This document shows, in pieces, positions 47,577 through 56,705 of a DNA stretch of 64,000 bases. Origin of the DNA: Ardenticatenaceae bacterium (GTDB taxonomy: Bacteria > Chloroflexota > Anaerolineae > Promineifilales > Promineifilaceae). Numbering within the stretch: position 1 is the stretch's first letter; the number at the start of each line of letters is the position of its first letter. Under the pieces are notes generated by a model. The model was not told the origin of the DNA, did no database searches, and saw only the letters and a list, made by a program, of their open reading frames with translations. The stretch spans positions 248,001 to 312,000 of the forward strand of contig JACKBS010000005.1 in the NCBI GenBank assembly GCA_020634435.1, written 5' to 3'. The translations under genes and the position numbers were made by a program.

Positions 47577-48131
47577 TTAATGAGGGCGCTGTGAGCGGAG
47601 TTCGTCATAGATGGCCTGGGCCTGGGGGAAGTTGAAGGTATACGGCCGTTCCCAAAATTCCTCTAGCTGCTGATTGCCCGTCTGCTTTTCATACACCATC
47701 GCCTGCAAAAACATCTCCAATTTGTCCGCATCGTGCACCAATTTGGCTTCTGGGGTTTGGGCGGCGTGTAATTCTTCCCATAAATCCATGAAGGCCGGGG
47801 CAAGCTCGGTTTCGCCCAGCATCTCCTGCATCGCGCCGCGCTCCACGTCGGTTTTGATGCCGGGCGGCAGGTAACGCCAGGCGGGTGTGGGAATGTCCGT
47901 GGTGAGCGCCTCCGGCAAATCATGCAGGGCAGCGATGGCCAGCAGTCGTCCCAAATCCAATTCTTCATCCATCACCTGGGCTAAAACCAAAGCGACAAAA
48001 ACGACACCAAAGCTGTGCGCCGCCACGTTTTCGGCATTGGGCACGCCGCGCTGCGCCCAGCCGGTGCGGGCGGTCCGTTTGAGCTGGTTGCCGTGTAAGA
48101 GTGTGTTGAGTACGGCCGTTACATCCATCAT
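47577..48131 (-). CDS. HD-domain hydrolase (YfbR/HDDC2-like 5'-nucleotidase)
   Basis: A 184-residue HD-family phosphohydrolase, probably a nucleotidase. Metal-binding motifs are visible in order: ENVAAHSFGVVF (first His), ALHDLPEALTTDIPTP (His-Asp and catalytic Glu) and LVHDADKLEMFLQA (last Asp). This fits the YfbR/HDDC2 group, which removes phosphate from deoxynucleoside monophosphates; the exact substrate is inferred. I chose the first ATG of the pair at 48131, with GGAGGA five bases upstream. The region upstream holds a CACAGAT inverted repeat. Two ACGGCCGT sites, one right after the N-terminus (T-A-V). Confidence 0.87.
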   Translation of the reverse strand: MMDVTAVLNTLLHGNQLKRTARTGWAQRGVPNAENVAAHSFGVVFVALVLAQVMDEELDLGRLLAIAALHDLPEALTTDIPTPAWRYLPPGIKTDVERGAMQEMLGETELAPAFMDLWEELHAAQTPEAKLVHDADKLEMFLQAMVYEKQTGNQQLEEFWERPYTFNFPQAQAIYDELRSQRPH

Positions 48132-48148
48132 CTTTTCCTCCAAAGCGT

Positions 48149-48197
48149 CCACAGATGACACAGATTTCGCAGATAAGAAAATCTGTGCAATCTGTGG
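48149..48197. repeat. CACAGAT-type inverted repeat
   Basis: CCACAGATGACACAGATTTC faces AAATCTGTGCAATCTGTGG, a nested hairpin just upstream of the HD-hydrolase gene. It is related to the element at 36931-36994. Confidence 0.7.
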
Positions 48198-48600
48198 ATT
48201 GTTTCATTGTGCTGCGCCGCCGCTTATGATAAACCCCAATAAACTGGTGGCGAACGGCCGTAATTGTGTCTGGCGTAGGGCAATCGGGCAAGATATACCC
48301 AAATCATAGACCAGGCAGCCACTTTTCGTGACTATTTTCGGTTAAACTTCCGGCAGGAAGTAAGGACTTGATCGATAAGAACAGAAAAGTAAAAGCGGCA
48401 AGAGCCTCTCTTTTACGTACCATTGCTATCCACAAACTTGCCCACAAAAAAAATTGCCTGTTATAAATTCACTGCGACCTACGACATACTACACAGAACG
48501 GCGAATGAAGCTGTTGACATGAAAACAACGATGCAAGCAAACACAGTTGTTGAAACGTTACGTTCAGGTCAACCATTCGCCGGTGTTTAGGAGAACATGC

Positions 48601-49227
48601 ATGTTACTGAACCAACCTGTCCAGGCACCGTGGGTGCCAATCTGGTTGACAATCACAACACTCATGGCAGAAGCGCCAGCCACGATCGAGGACGATCGGG
48701 CGCTGGTGCAGGCGGCCCGGGCCGACCTGCGTGCTTTTAATGGCCTGTATGAACGGCACGTTACCCGCGTTTACCGTTACCTTCTGGTGCGAGTAGGCAG
48801 CGTGGCCGAAGCCGAAGATTTGACCTCGCAAACCTTTCTGGTGGCGATGGAAAATCTGGACAAGTACAAGGGTGAACGGCCGTTCCTGGCGTGGCTGTTT
48901 GGTATTGCCCGGCATAAAGTCGCCGACAAGTACCGTCGCCAAAAACCGGAACTGATGTTGGATACGGCCGTTGATCTGGCCGACCCCGACATGATGCCTG
49001 ATGATTTTGTCAGCCAAAAGTTACAAATTGAAGCGGTCGCGCAGAAGCTACAAACCCTGTCACCCGACCGCGCTGAAGTAATCTCACTCCGTTTGTTTGG
49101 GGGGCTGGACATACCAGAGATTGCCCGCCTGATGCGCAAGCAAGAGCCAGCTGTGCGTATGCTGTTGCATCGGGGACTGCAAGATTTGCAAACCCGGCTA
49201 AATCCCAACCAGGAGGCAACCGTATGA
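48601..49227 (+). CDS. ECF-type RNA polymerase sigma factor
   Basis: A 208-residue sigma-70 family ECF factor. Region 2 spans about 45-110 (LRAFNGLYERHVTRVYRYLL, AEDLTSQTFLVAMENLDKYK, FLAWLFGIARHKVADKYRRQ) and region 4 about 145-200 (LQTLSPDRAEVISLRLFGGL, DIPEIARLMRKQEPAVRMLL). I chose the ATG at 48601 because AGGAG lies seven bases upstream; the longer frame to 48547 has no site. The stop overlaps the start of the next gene (ATGA), which encodes an anti-sigma-like membrane protein, so the two are translationally coupled. It is probably held inactive by that partner until a signal arrives. Confidence 0.95.
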   Translation: MLLNQPVQAPWVPIWLTITTLMAEAPATIEDDRALVQAARADLRAFNGLYERHVTRVYRYLLVRVGSVAEAEDLTSQTFLVAMENLDKYKGERPFLAWLFGIARHKVADKYRRQKPELMLDTAVDLADPDMMPDDFVSQKLQIEAVAQKLQTLSPDRAEVISLRLFGGLDIPEIARLMRKQEPAVRMLLHRGLQDLQTRLNPNQEATV

Positions 49228-51287
49228 AAGAGCAAGAACCAATCCTGGCGGACGAACTCAACCGGCGCATCACGGCCGAGATGCAGGGCAAAACGCAGCC
49301 ACCCGTCAGCGAGGCCATCCAGCCCGAAGCTGAGCTGGCCGCCGAACTCATCAACCTGGCCAATGACACGCACCCCGACCCGGACTTTGTGGCCCAATTG
49401 GGCAGCCAGCTGGCCCGGCGTGCGGCGCAAAAAGCCAGACAACAAAATAACCCAGCGCCGCCAGAACGGCCGTCGTTCTGGCAGCAGCTATCACGAATAG
49501 TAAAGGAAGGAACCACCATGAATCGTAACAAATACCTACTCGGCGCACTGGGCGTCCTGGCCCTTGTGCTTGTGGGCGCGTACGTACTGTTTAGCCGTAA
49601 CAATAACAACAATGTGGAATCCGTGGCCGATGCCACAGACAGCGAAGTTCAAGAAGATGCCACGCAGCCCACCACCGAATCCGATAACGGCGATGAAGCT
49701 GTAGAAGTTGCGGATTTGCCCGCGTTACCCGCCATTGGTGCTGGTGACCAGGCAACGGGCCTGGGCGGTGGGGGCGTTAGCGCTCGGCCCATGGGCGGCG
49801 GAGGTGGCGGTATTGCTTCAGACACAGCGATTGCCGTTGATGGCGGCTTCATTTTCACCGATCCATTTTCAGGGACCGTTTTCACGCTCAATACCACCTT
49901 GCCCACAGAGCCAAGGTTAGCGACAGTGATCCAAAATTTGCCCAATGAAGCCCTGCTTTTGGAACAAGCCCAAGAGTTAGCCAATCGCTTTGGCTTTTCC
50001 ACCCAGCTGTACCGTGAACAGTATCCGGTTTATGAGGCGCAGCCCGGCGAACGTGTTTATGTACCGCCTGTGGTATACCATCTTTTTGATGGCTCGCGTA
50101 CGCTGATTGTGGATCAATGGGGTGCCTATTACAACGACTTCAGCATCATCAACGATTTTGAGAACCCGATTTCGTTTGAAGCGGCCGTTCCCATTGCCGA
50201 AGCGTTTTTGCAAGAACATGGTCTGCTCAACTTTGACTACGAAGTACAGCAAATCTGGGGTTCCGACGTGAATTTTGTGCGCACCATTGACGGTGAGCCA
50301 AGCAACCAACCGGAAATCACGGTAGGTGTCAGCCATGACGGCCGTATTTACTTCGTTAGCTACCAGGTGATGCGCAATGCAGAAATTGTGGGCCGCTACC
50401 CGCTCATTTCGGCCCAAGAAGCATGGGACATTCTGCAAAGTGGGGTAGTGGATAACGATGTTTTGTACCAGTTTGTGGTCCGCCCAGAGCTGGCGATTGA
50501 AGAACCTGTCGTCATAGACGACCCTATCCTTGACCTGTACCAATCATGGATACGTGAATATGCCCCTGGCGATGAGATTCATCTGTACGACTGGCCAGTT
50601 GTTTACACGCCGGTTGGCAATGACAGCGACCCACGCATTCAACTGCGTAACTACGTTGTCCAGGCCGATTTGGCAACGCTCAAGGCACTGGCCGAGCGTG
50701 TAGGCCAGCAAACCCACATTTGGGGGCAGATTGGCCCCGATGGCACCACTCTTGAGTTGGCTGGCTGGGAACCGGTAGACGAGAACTTCCAACCCGCCAC
50801 CACGGGCCAGGGCACCATCGGCCGCAGCGGTGACCAGGTTCTGTTCACGGATGCTAACACGGGCCAGACCTTCATTGTGCCCAATGCGCCCACCGATATT
50901 GAGGCTGGCACCGATGTGTACCTGTTTGCCTGGGCTGCCCGCGACCTGGGGCAAGAATATCCAGTACTGGACTGGGAAAATATGGACAAAATTGTCAATC
51001 TGCCGTCTAGCGAAGAGGTGCTGCCGGTAGAGCCAATTGAAGAGCCGCTACCCGTAGATGGACCATTTGAGCCGTTCACCTATCAATCGGTCACCGTAAA
51101 TGAAGTTTCGTTGGCTTACTACACCACATACAGCTGGCCCACAAACGACAATGGTGAAATCAGCTATGATGGACAGCCTACGGTTATCGTGCAGCCAACG
51201 TGGAAATTCTCTGGTGAAACCAACGACGGTTACTTTGTGGAATTCTTTGTCCAGGCAACGCAGCGAGCGCTGCTACAGCAGCAGTAA
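49224..51287 (+). CDS. Single-pass membrane protein, probable anti-sigma partner with large extracytoplasmic domain
   Basis: A 687-residue protein whose start overlaps the sigma-factor stop by four bases, with GGAGG upstream. The first 100 residues are cytoplasmic and helical, Glu/Ala-rich, the place where an anti-sigma domain is expected. No ZAS zinc motif (HxxxCxxC) is visible. One membrane helix spans about 104-124. The outer part of about 560 residues starts with an Asn run and a Gly-rich linker (GGGGGGIAS-like) and then a large beta-rich domain, possibly repeated (VPIAEAFLQEHGLLNFDYEV, YVVQADLATLKALAERVGQQ). It is much larger than a typical anti-sigma factor. The signal sensed is unknown. 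Confidence 0.8.
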   Translation: MKEQEPILADELNRRITAEMQGKTQPPVSEAIQPEAELAAELINLANDTHPDPDFVAQLGSQLARRAAQKARQQNNPAPPERPSFWQQLSRIVKEGTTMNRNKYLLGALGVLALVLVGAYVLFSRNNNNNVESVADATDSEVQEDATQPTTESDNGDEAVEVADLPALPAIGAGDQATGLGGGGVSARPMGGGGGGIASDTAIAVDGGFIFTDPFSGTVFTLNTTLPTEPRLATVIQNLPNEALLLEQAQELANRFGFSTQLYREQYPVYEAQPGERVYVPPVVYHLFDGSRTLIVDQWGAYYNDFSIINDFENPISFEAAVPIAEAFLQEHGLLNFDYEVQQIWGSDVNFVRTIDGEPSNQPEITVGVSHDGRIYFVSYQVMRNAEIVGRYPLISAQEAWDILQSGVVDNDVLYQFVVRPELAIEEPVVIDDPILDLYQSWIREYAPGDEIHLYDWPVVYTPVGNDSDPRIQLRNYVVQADLATLKALAERVGQQTHIWGQIGPDGTTLELAGWEPVDENFQPATTGQGTIGRSGDQVLFTDANTGQTFIVPNAPTDIEAGTDVYLFAWAARDLGQEYPVLDWENMDKIVNLPSSEEVLPVEPIEEPLPVDGPFEPFTYQSVTVNEVSLAYYTTYSWPTNDNGEISYDGQPTVIVQPTWKFSGETNDGYFVEFFVQATQRALLQQQ

Positions 51288-51296
51288 GTAAACCAA

Positions 51297-51334
51297 AACC
51301 GCACGCAGCGCCCAAATGAGCGGTGCGTGCGGTT
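51297..51334 (+). terminator. First of two hairpins after the anti-sigma-like gene
   Basis: AACCGCACGCA (51297-51307) and TGCGTGCGGTT (51324-51334) form a perfect 11-bp stem with a 16-base loop, ten bases after the stop codon. TCTTCCC follows, a weak tail. Confidence 0.65.
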
Positions 51335-51347
51335 CTTCCCATTGGTG

Positions 51348-51386
51348 AAGACGGCCGTTGCAAATCCCAACGGCCGTCTTTTTTTA
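51348..51386. terminator. Bidirectional terminator from paired ACGGCCGT sites
   Basis: AAGACGGCCGTTG (51348-51360) and its perfect complement (51368-51380) flank a 7-base loop, and a run of seven T ends at 51385. Each arm contains an ACGGCCGT. The T run overlaps the TAA stop (51384-51386) of the converging BTAD regulator. A classic intrinsic terminator for the plus-strand pair. Confidence 0.88.
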
Positions 51387-54365
51387 CGCATATGGTCGCA
51401 GCACTTCGGCCACAACTTCCTCCAAATTTTCCAACTTACCCCCGGCAACGGCCGTCTCCAGCGCTTCCAACTGCTGCCCGGCACGCTGCTGCGTTTCCCG
51501 CCCACTGGCCGGATGCCGCGCCGCCAATTGCAGCAGCCGCAGCGCCAGCTCCAGGCGCTCCTCTTGCAACAAAATGGCTAATCCCACCAGGGCATCCAGC
51601 GCCAACGGGTGCGCCTGAATCTCCATCAGCAGGCGGAGTGCTTCATGGAAAGCGCGGCGTGAGGCATCCGATTCGCCTAACTGGCACAGCACCTCACCCA
51701 GGTTGATGAGCGAAATGCCGATGCTGCGCCGGTTGCCCAGCTCTTGCTTCAGCAGCAGGCTTTCATCGTGCAGGCGGCGGGCTTCCGCCAGTTCACCCAG
51801 ACGCATGGCGGCCACCCCAGCGTTGCCCAGCGTCGCCGCTCGGCCTGGCCGGTGGTTAATTTCCTTAAAGAGCAGCTGGCTCTCCTCGTAGTAGCGGCGG
51901 GCGGCTTCATAATCTTGCTGCGCGTTGGCCAGATTCCCCAGATTGTTAAGCGCAACGGCCGTTCCGTGTACATCGCCCATTTGCTGCCGCAGCGCCAGGC
52001 TTTCCTGGAAATAATCGTGCGCCGCGACGTAATCGCCCATCTGCTGGGCCAACGTGCCGCGCAAGTTCTGGGCAAAGGCCAATCCCGGCACATGGTTGAT
52101 CGACTTCGTTAGCTGATAGCCTGCTTCCGCTTCCGCCTTGGCCCGCTCATAGTTGCCCTGGAAGCCATTCACAATGGCCAAATAGCAGTGGCAGAGCGAA
52201 ATTTCTTTGACGCTGGCATCGTCTTCCAGGTGGTTCAGCGCCTGCTCCAGCACCTGCTGCGCCTTGTCGTACTGTCCCAGGAAGATGGCAAAACGGCCGT
52301 ACCGCACCAGCATACGGCCGTACGTTTGTTGCGCCTGTTCGCCAACCTCTACCAAAGCCGCCATCGCCCAGCCAAACGCCGCCGCGCCATCCTGGAACAA
52401 GCCGCGCGATTCATACAAAAAGAAGAGGGAAATCAAGGCCTGATCCAGCCAGTCGATGGCTTCGGGGGCTACCGCCGGGTCCTCAACAGCGGCCACGGCC
52501 CACTGCCACGCGGCGCGCACATTTTCAATCTCCGGCGTCAGCAAATCAAATGCCTGCTGCCGCTGGCTTTGCCAATACTCTTCCTGGTGGTGCAGCAGCA
52601 GCAAATAGTATTGGGCGTGCCGGGCACGGGCACTGTTTTCCAATTCGGGCTGGGCTTCCAGCCGGGCGGCGGCAAACTGGCGCACCATTTCCAGCATCTC
52701 AAAACGGCCGTTGGCCTCCCGGTGCAGCAGCGATTTGTCCACCAGCGCCGTTAGCGTCCACAGCGACGCCTGCGTCACCTGCCGTGCCGCCTCGCGGGTA
52801 AACCCACCGCGAAACACGGTCAGTTGGGCCAGCGTTTGCTGCTCTTCCGCGGTGAGCAGCGTCCAGGAGTGGTCGAAGACGGCTTGCAAGCTGCGATGCC
52901 GGTCGGGCACATCCCCCGCGCGAGTTTGCAAAAAGCCAATGCCCGCGGCCAACTCCTGGGCAATTTCGGCACAAGAAAGCTGGCGCACCCACGCCGAAGC
53001 CAGCTCGATCCCTAGCGGCACGCCCGCCACCAGGCGGCAGATTTCCGCAGCGTCGGGCATGGTTTCTGGCGTCAGCGCAAAGCTAATCTGGGCCCGTTGC
53101 GCCAGTTGGGTGAACAGCATGAGGGAATCGGAAATTTCGTCGGTACGGCCGTTGGGCAACGGCAGCGGACCCACCTCAAAGATTGACTCTGTTTGCAAAT
53201 TGAGCCGTTCCCGCGAGGTAACCAGAATCTTCACCTCGGGCAGCGATTGGCTCATCTCGGCCAACAGTTGGCTACCTTTCAGCAGATGCTCAAAATTATC
53301 CAGCACCAGCAGCATTTCCTTGGCCTGGAGATAGTTAAACAGCTGGGATTTTGGCGGCGCAGCCCCAGCAAAGGTAAAGCCGACTGCTTCGGCAATGGCC
53401 GGGATGATAAATTCGGGCGCAGGCACAGCCGCCAGGGGCACAAAAAAGACGCCATTCAGAGTGGTGCCAACGGCCGTTTGCGCTACTTGCAGCGCCAGGC
53501 GTGTCTTGCCAATGCCGCCCGGCCCCACCAGCGTGAGCAGTCGGCAGGCGGGCTGCACCAGCTGCGCCTGGATTTGGCTCAGTTCCAGGGCCCGCCCCAC
53601 AAAAGGGGTGGTGGCCACGGGCAGATTGTGGCGGCGGCTGTCCACCGCCGCGCGAATGCGATCGTGCAGGGTGGATGTTTCTGGGGAGGGATCGATGCCC
53701 AATTCCTCGGCTAAAATGTCACAACAAACCTGGTATTGGCGCAGCGCCTCGGCACGCTGGTCGTTGCGCGCCAGCAGCAGCATCATCTGGCGGTGGGCCC
53801 ATTCGCTGAGCGGCGAGATGGCCAGCAGCCGAGCCGCGTAACGAATCCCTTTTTCGTACTGTTGGTGGTCTAAAAAGTGCTGCACCAAGCGCCGCAGCAG
53901 GTGGACGGCCGTTCGATGGTGCCGTTCCCGCTCTAGCGTCACCCACTCCTCAAAGCCCCGGCTGTCACGAATATCAAATCCGGCCAAAAAGTCAGATTGG
54001 TAGAGGGAAACGGCCGTTTCCCAGTCTTCAATCGCGTCACTTTGGGCCAATTCGTGGAAGGCCACTGCATCGATCCAGTGATCGCTGTTCTCTTTGAAGG
54101 CCACGGTTTGGCGGGAAATCTCTAGAAACAGTTTAAAGCTGCGGCGCAGGCCAGAGAGGAGGGATCGCAGGTTGGCCAGGGCTTGTTCGCTGGAACGATC
54201 ATCCCAGAAAAAATCGGCGAGCAGCTCACGGGAATACGGCCGTTGCGTACAAACCAGGTAAATGAGCATCGCCTCTGCCTTGCGCGACGGCAGTTCGGCG
54301 GCTGGTTTCCCATTGAGCTTGATGGTGCTCTCCCCAAGGAGGATCAGTTCTAACTTTGCTGTCAT
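51384..54365 (-). CDS. AfsR/SARP-type regulator (wHTH-BTAD-NB-ARC-TPR)
   Basis: A 993-residue regulator. A winged helix (about 5-95, with LPSRKAEAMLIYLVCTQRPY) and a bacterial transcriptional activator domain (about 100-240) are followed by an NB-ARC ATPase with Walker A GPGGIGKT (281-288), LLVLDNFEHL (Walker B) and ILVTSRERL. VAGVPLGIELASAWVRQLSC is the GxPL segment. From about 690 onward several TPR repeats follow (GDYVAAHDYFQESLALRQQM and similar). This build allows ATP- and ligand-dependent activation of promoters. AAGG precedes the ATG closely. Nine ACGGCCGT sites, the highest number in the window for one gene, lie in less conserved parts. It is divergent from a small 67-residue gene. 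Confidence 0.93.
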   Translation of the reverse strand: MTAKLELILLGESTIKLNGKPAAELPSRKAEAMLIYLVCTQRPYSRELLADFFWDDRSSEQALANLRSLLSGLRRSFKLFLEISRQTVAFKENSDHWIDAVAFHELAQSDAIEDWETAVSLYQSDFLAGFDIRDSRGFEEWVTLERERHHRTAVHLLRRLVQHFLDHQQYEKGIRYAARLLAISPLSEWAHRQMMLLLARNDQRAEALRQYQVCCDILAEELGIDPSPETSTLHDRIRAAVDSRRHNLPVATTPFVGRALELSQIQAQLVQPACRLLTLVGPGGIGKTRLALQVAQTAVGTTLNGVFFVPLAAVPAPEFIIPAIAEAVGFTFAGAAPPKSQLFNYLQAKEMLLVLDNFEHLLKGSQLLAEMSQSLPEVKILVTSRERLNLQTESIFEVGPLPLPNGRTDEISDSLMLFTQLAQRAQISFALTPETMPDAAEICRLVAGVPLGIELASAWVRQLSCAEIAQELAAGIGFLQTRAGDVPDRHRSLQAVFDHSWTLLTAEEQQTLAQLTVFRGGFTREAARQVTQASLWTLTALVDKSLLHREANGRFEMLEMVRQFAAARLEAQPELENSARARHAQYYLLLLHHQEEYWQSQRQQAFDLLTPEIENVRAAWQWAVAAVEDPAVAPEAIDWLDQALISLFFLYESRGLFQDGAAAFGWAMAALVEVGEQAQQTYGRMLVRYGRFAIFLGQYDKAQQVLEQALNHLEDDASVKEISLCHCYLAIVNGFQGNYERAKAEAEAGYQLTKSINHVPGLAFAQNLRGTLAQQMGDYVAAHDYFQESLALRQQMGDVHGTAVALNNLGNLANAQQDYEAARRYYEESQLLFKEINHRPGRAATLGNAGVAAMRLGELAEARRLHDESLLLKQELGNRRSIGISLINLGEVLCQLGESDASRRAFHEALRLLMEIQAHPLALDALVGLAILLQEERLELALRLLQLAARHPASGRETQQRAGQQLEALETAVAGGKLENLEEVVAEVLRPYA

Positions 54366-54786
54366 TTACCTTCGTTGTGTGCTTGGCAAAAGTCGTTTAA
54401 AAAAGTTCACTGTTCTATCTGCCAGTTGCCTGACCAAACCATACAGACGATACATTTTGTTCCTTTCAAAACGCTGTACGGTCTGCGTAGCCGCCCCGGC
54501 GGGTGGATCGTTTTCGGATCGTTTCCGCAATACACTTATCAAAAGAGTACGTTACCCGGCAAGAATGTGCTGCTTGAGGGTGGGCGCGGCAGGCGCTTTG
54601 TGCCATAAATCGGCCGCCCAGCGGGCAGGACCCCTTGTCATTATAACGCACTCTAATCGTGAATGAGAGAGAAGATTGGCGATTTCGCCGCAAAAACCTA
54701 TCATCGAAAGATAAATCCTTAGTTTCTACTGTCATAGTGGAAGAAACAGACCATCTTCAAATGAGGAACCCTGCCAAGAGGGGATA
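54366..54786. other. Gene-free divergent spacer
   Basis: No gene is seen in these 421 bases between the BTAD regulator and the small 54787 gene. There are no strong inverted repeats and no ACGGCCGT sites. It presumably holds both promoters, which I cannot place. Confidence 0.45.
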
Positions 54787-54990
54787 ATGCTTATGAGTAA
54801 AAATCTGCAACACTACCATGCCTATCTTTTGCGGCTGTGGCGCGAGGAAGACGGACTACCCTGGCGCGCGACCCTTCAAAATCCACACACCGGCGAACAG
54901 GAAGGGTTTGCCTCGGTGGAGCAGCTCATCGACTTTATTCGCAACAAAACGGAAACAGGTGAAGACTCGCCACAAAAAACAGTCCACTAG
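54787..54990 (+). CDS. Small conserved-looking protein, 67 residues
   Basis: A 67-residue acidic protein, MLMSKNLQHYHAYLLRLWRE followed by an aromatic-rich core (DGLPWRATLQNPHTGEQEGF) and ASVEQLIDFI. I have the impression of a short family found next to BTAD regulators in Chloroflexota, based on recall only. A GAGGGG site lies just upstream; either the first ATG or the one two codons later may be used. It is divergent from the large BTAD regulator and may be its target or partner. Function unknown. Confidence 0.65.
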   Translation: MLMSKNLQHYHAYLLRLWREEDGLPWRATLQNPHTGEQEGFASVEQLIDFIRNKTETGEDSPQKTVH

Positions 54991-55469
54991 ACCCGTCTAC
55001 CCCTTAGCAAAACTGCACAGAATGCAACGGCCGTTTTCCCAGCAACTTTAATAGGAAACGGCCGTTTCCTCCTTGGTCACAGCAAAATTTGACCATTTCT
55101 CCAGCCTCGTTATACTAAAAGACTTAAAATGATAGGGATTTGCCACTAAGATGTCCCACATTTCCCGGAAATCGACGCATCAGCAAGGCATTTTTTCTTC
55201 AGCCGTCAATCGATTTCGAAGCATAATGTTGAATTCACACTAACCAAATCAAGACAACAAATCGCCAGTCATCCACCCAAGACTTTTCTTGAGCGGTATT
55301 TTGGCACATCTGCTGTAATTACTCGCTGTTTGGCACAAGTTTAGATACTCACAATTGAATTAGCTAAATCAGAGAAGAGGAGGTGCGCGCTCAACCAAAG
55401 ACACATAAAAATTGCCCGAACTCTTTGTATTTTTATCAAGTTTTACTCATCTTGGAGGAGAGAAACCGA
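54991..55469. other. Gene-free region with two ACGGCCGT palindromes
   Basis: No gene is seen. Two ACGGCCGT sites lie at 55027 and 55058; the second is the centre of an 18-bp perfect palindrome AGGAAACGGCCGTTTCCT (55053-55070). The two sites can pair to make a terminator-like hairpin 40 bases after the small gene. The remainder (55080-55460) is AT-rich and probably carries the promoter of the amino-acid transporter operon. Confidence 0.55.
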
Positions 55470-56645
55470 ATGAAGAAAAATATTTTTGTTGCTTTGTTGG
55501 TGCTGCTGGCCTTGGGCCTGGTAGCTTGCGGTGGCGGCGAACCAGAAACCGTGTTTGTGGAAGTCACCCGCATCGTGGAAGTACAGGGCGATACCGTCAC
55601 GGAAACAGTCACCGAAACCGTGACCGAAACGGTTGTGGAAACAGTCACCGAGACTGTGACGGAGCAAGTTGCGGTTGAATTTGCTGGTGGTGGCGACACG
55701 CTGGCCCAAGTTCAGTCGCGCGGTGTTTTGAACTGCGGTGGCAACGCCAACGTCCCAGGCTTTGGTTACCTGGACCCAGATAGCGGCGCTTTCAGCGGCT
55801 TTGACATTGATTTTTGTAAAGCCATTGCTGCGGCCGTTTTGGGCGATTCAGAAGCCATTGAGGTAACGCCGACCACAGGCCAATCCCGCTTCCCTACCCT
55901 GCAATCTGGTGAAATTGATGTGCTTATTCGTAACACCACCTGGACCAGCAGCCGCGATACTGCTCTGGGCTTCGACTTTGCCCCCGTTACCTTCTACGAT
56001 GGGCAAGGCATGATGGTTCGCAAAGATAGCGGCATCACCAGCATCAGCGACATGGACGGCGCGACCGTCTGTGTGCAGTCTGGTACGACCACCGAGAAAA
56101 ACCTGTCTGATTACATGACCGCGCTGGGCATCAGCTACACGCCACTGGTTGGTGACGATGCTGTAGCTACCCGCGACGCTTACGATTCCGGCGCTTGCGA
56201 CGGCTTCACCACCGACAAATCCGGCCTGGTTTCCCAGCTGATTCTGCTGTCTGACCCGACTGCCCACGTCATTCTGGAAGAAGATATGTCCCGCGAACCG
56301 CTGGGCCCGCTGACCCGTCACGGCGACAACAACTGGAACGACATTGTAAGCTGGGTCGTTCAGTGTACGTTTAATGGTGAACTGCTGGGCATCAACCAGG
56401 AAAATGTAGACAGCTTCCTGGGCAGCGACGATCCGGCCATCCAAAACGTGATGGGCGAAGTTGGCGATCATGGTCAGGCAATGGGTCTATCCAATGACTT
56501 CTGCTACCAGGTGATCAAGCAGGTTGGTAACTATGAAGATATTTACAACCGCAACCTGGGCCCGGACACGCCGTTCGACCTGGCGCGTGCCCGCAACGCT
56601 CTGTACACCGACGGCGGTATCATTTACCCCATCCCGTTCCGCTAA
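55470..56645 (+). CDS. aapJ: Amino-acid ABC transporter substrate-binding lipoprotein (AapJ/BztA type)
   Basis: A 391-residue lipoprotein that binds polar amino acids outside the membrane and feeds the permeases encoded downstream. The signal peptide ends in LGLVACGG (lipobox Cys near residue 20). A linker of repeated T-V-T-E units (about 45-70) sets the binding domain off the membrane. The binding domain shows VQSRGVLNCGGNANVPGFGY, GAFSGFDIDFCKAIAAAVLG, EVTPTTGQSRFPTLQSGEID and NTTWTSSRDTALGFDF, characteristic of the AapJ group. GGAGGAG lies nine bases before the ATG. The gene has no ACGGCCGT site. A hairpin after the stop probably lowers read-through into the permeases, as is common for binding-protein genes. 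Confidence 0.94.
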   Translation: MKKNIFVALLVLLALGLVACGGGEPETVFVEVTRIVEVQGDTVTETVTETVTETVVETVTETVTEQVAVEFAGGGDTLAQVQSRGVLNCGGNANVPGFGYLDPDSGAFSGFDIDFCKAIAAAVLGDSEAIEVTPTTGQSRFPTLQSGEIDVLIRNTTWTSSRDTALGFDFAPVTFYDGQGMMVRKDSGITSISDMDGATVCVQSGTTTEKNLSDYMTALGISYTPLVGDDAVATRDAYDSGACDGFTTDKSGLVSQLILLSDPTAHVILEEDMSREPLGPLTRHGDNNWNDIVSWVVQCTFNGELLGINQENVDSFLGSDDPAIQNVMGEVGDHGQAMGLSNDFCYQVIKQVGNYEDIYNRNLGPDTPFDLARARNALYTDGGIIYPIPFR

Positions 56646-56661
56646 GATTTGAGGTCATGTG

Positions 56662-56686
56662 GTGTGGCGATCGATGATCGCCACAC
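56662..56686 (+). terminator. Hairpin between aapJ and the permease genes (attenuator)
   Basis: GTGTGGCGATC (56662-56672) and GATCGCCACAC (56676-56686) form a perfect 11-bp stem with a 3-base loop, followed by CCATTTTAGAATTTTT. It lies 17 bases after the aapJ stop and 176 bases before the permease ATG, fitting partial termination or mRNA protection. Confidence 0.75.
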
Positions 56687-56705
56687 CCATTTTAGAATTT
56701 TTCTG

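Noticed and set aside
55590..55680. Possible CRISPR or tandem repeat array
   Set aside because: The repeats are short, imperfect and encode a T-V-T-E protein linker in frame.
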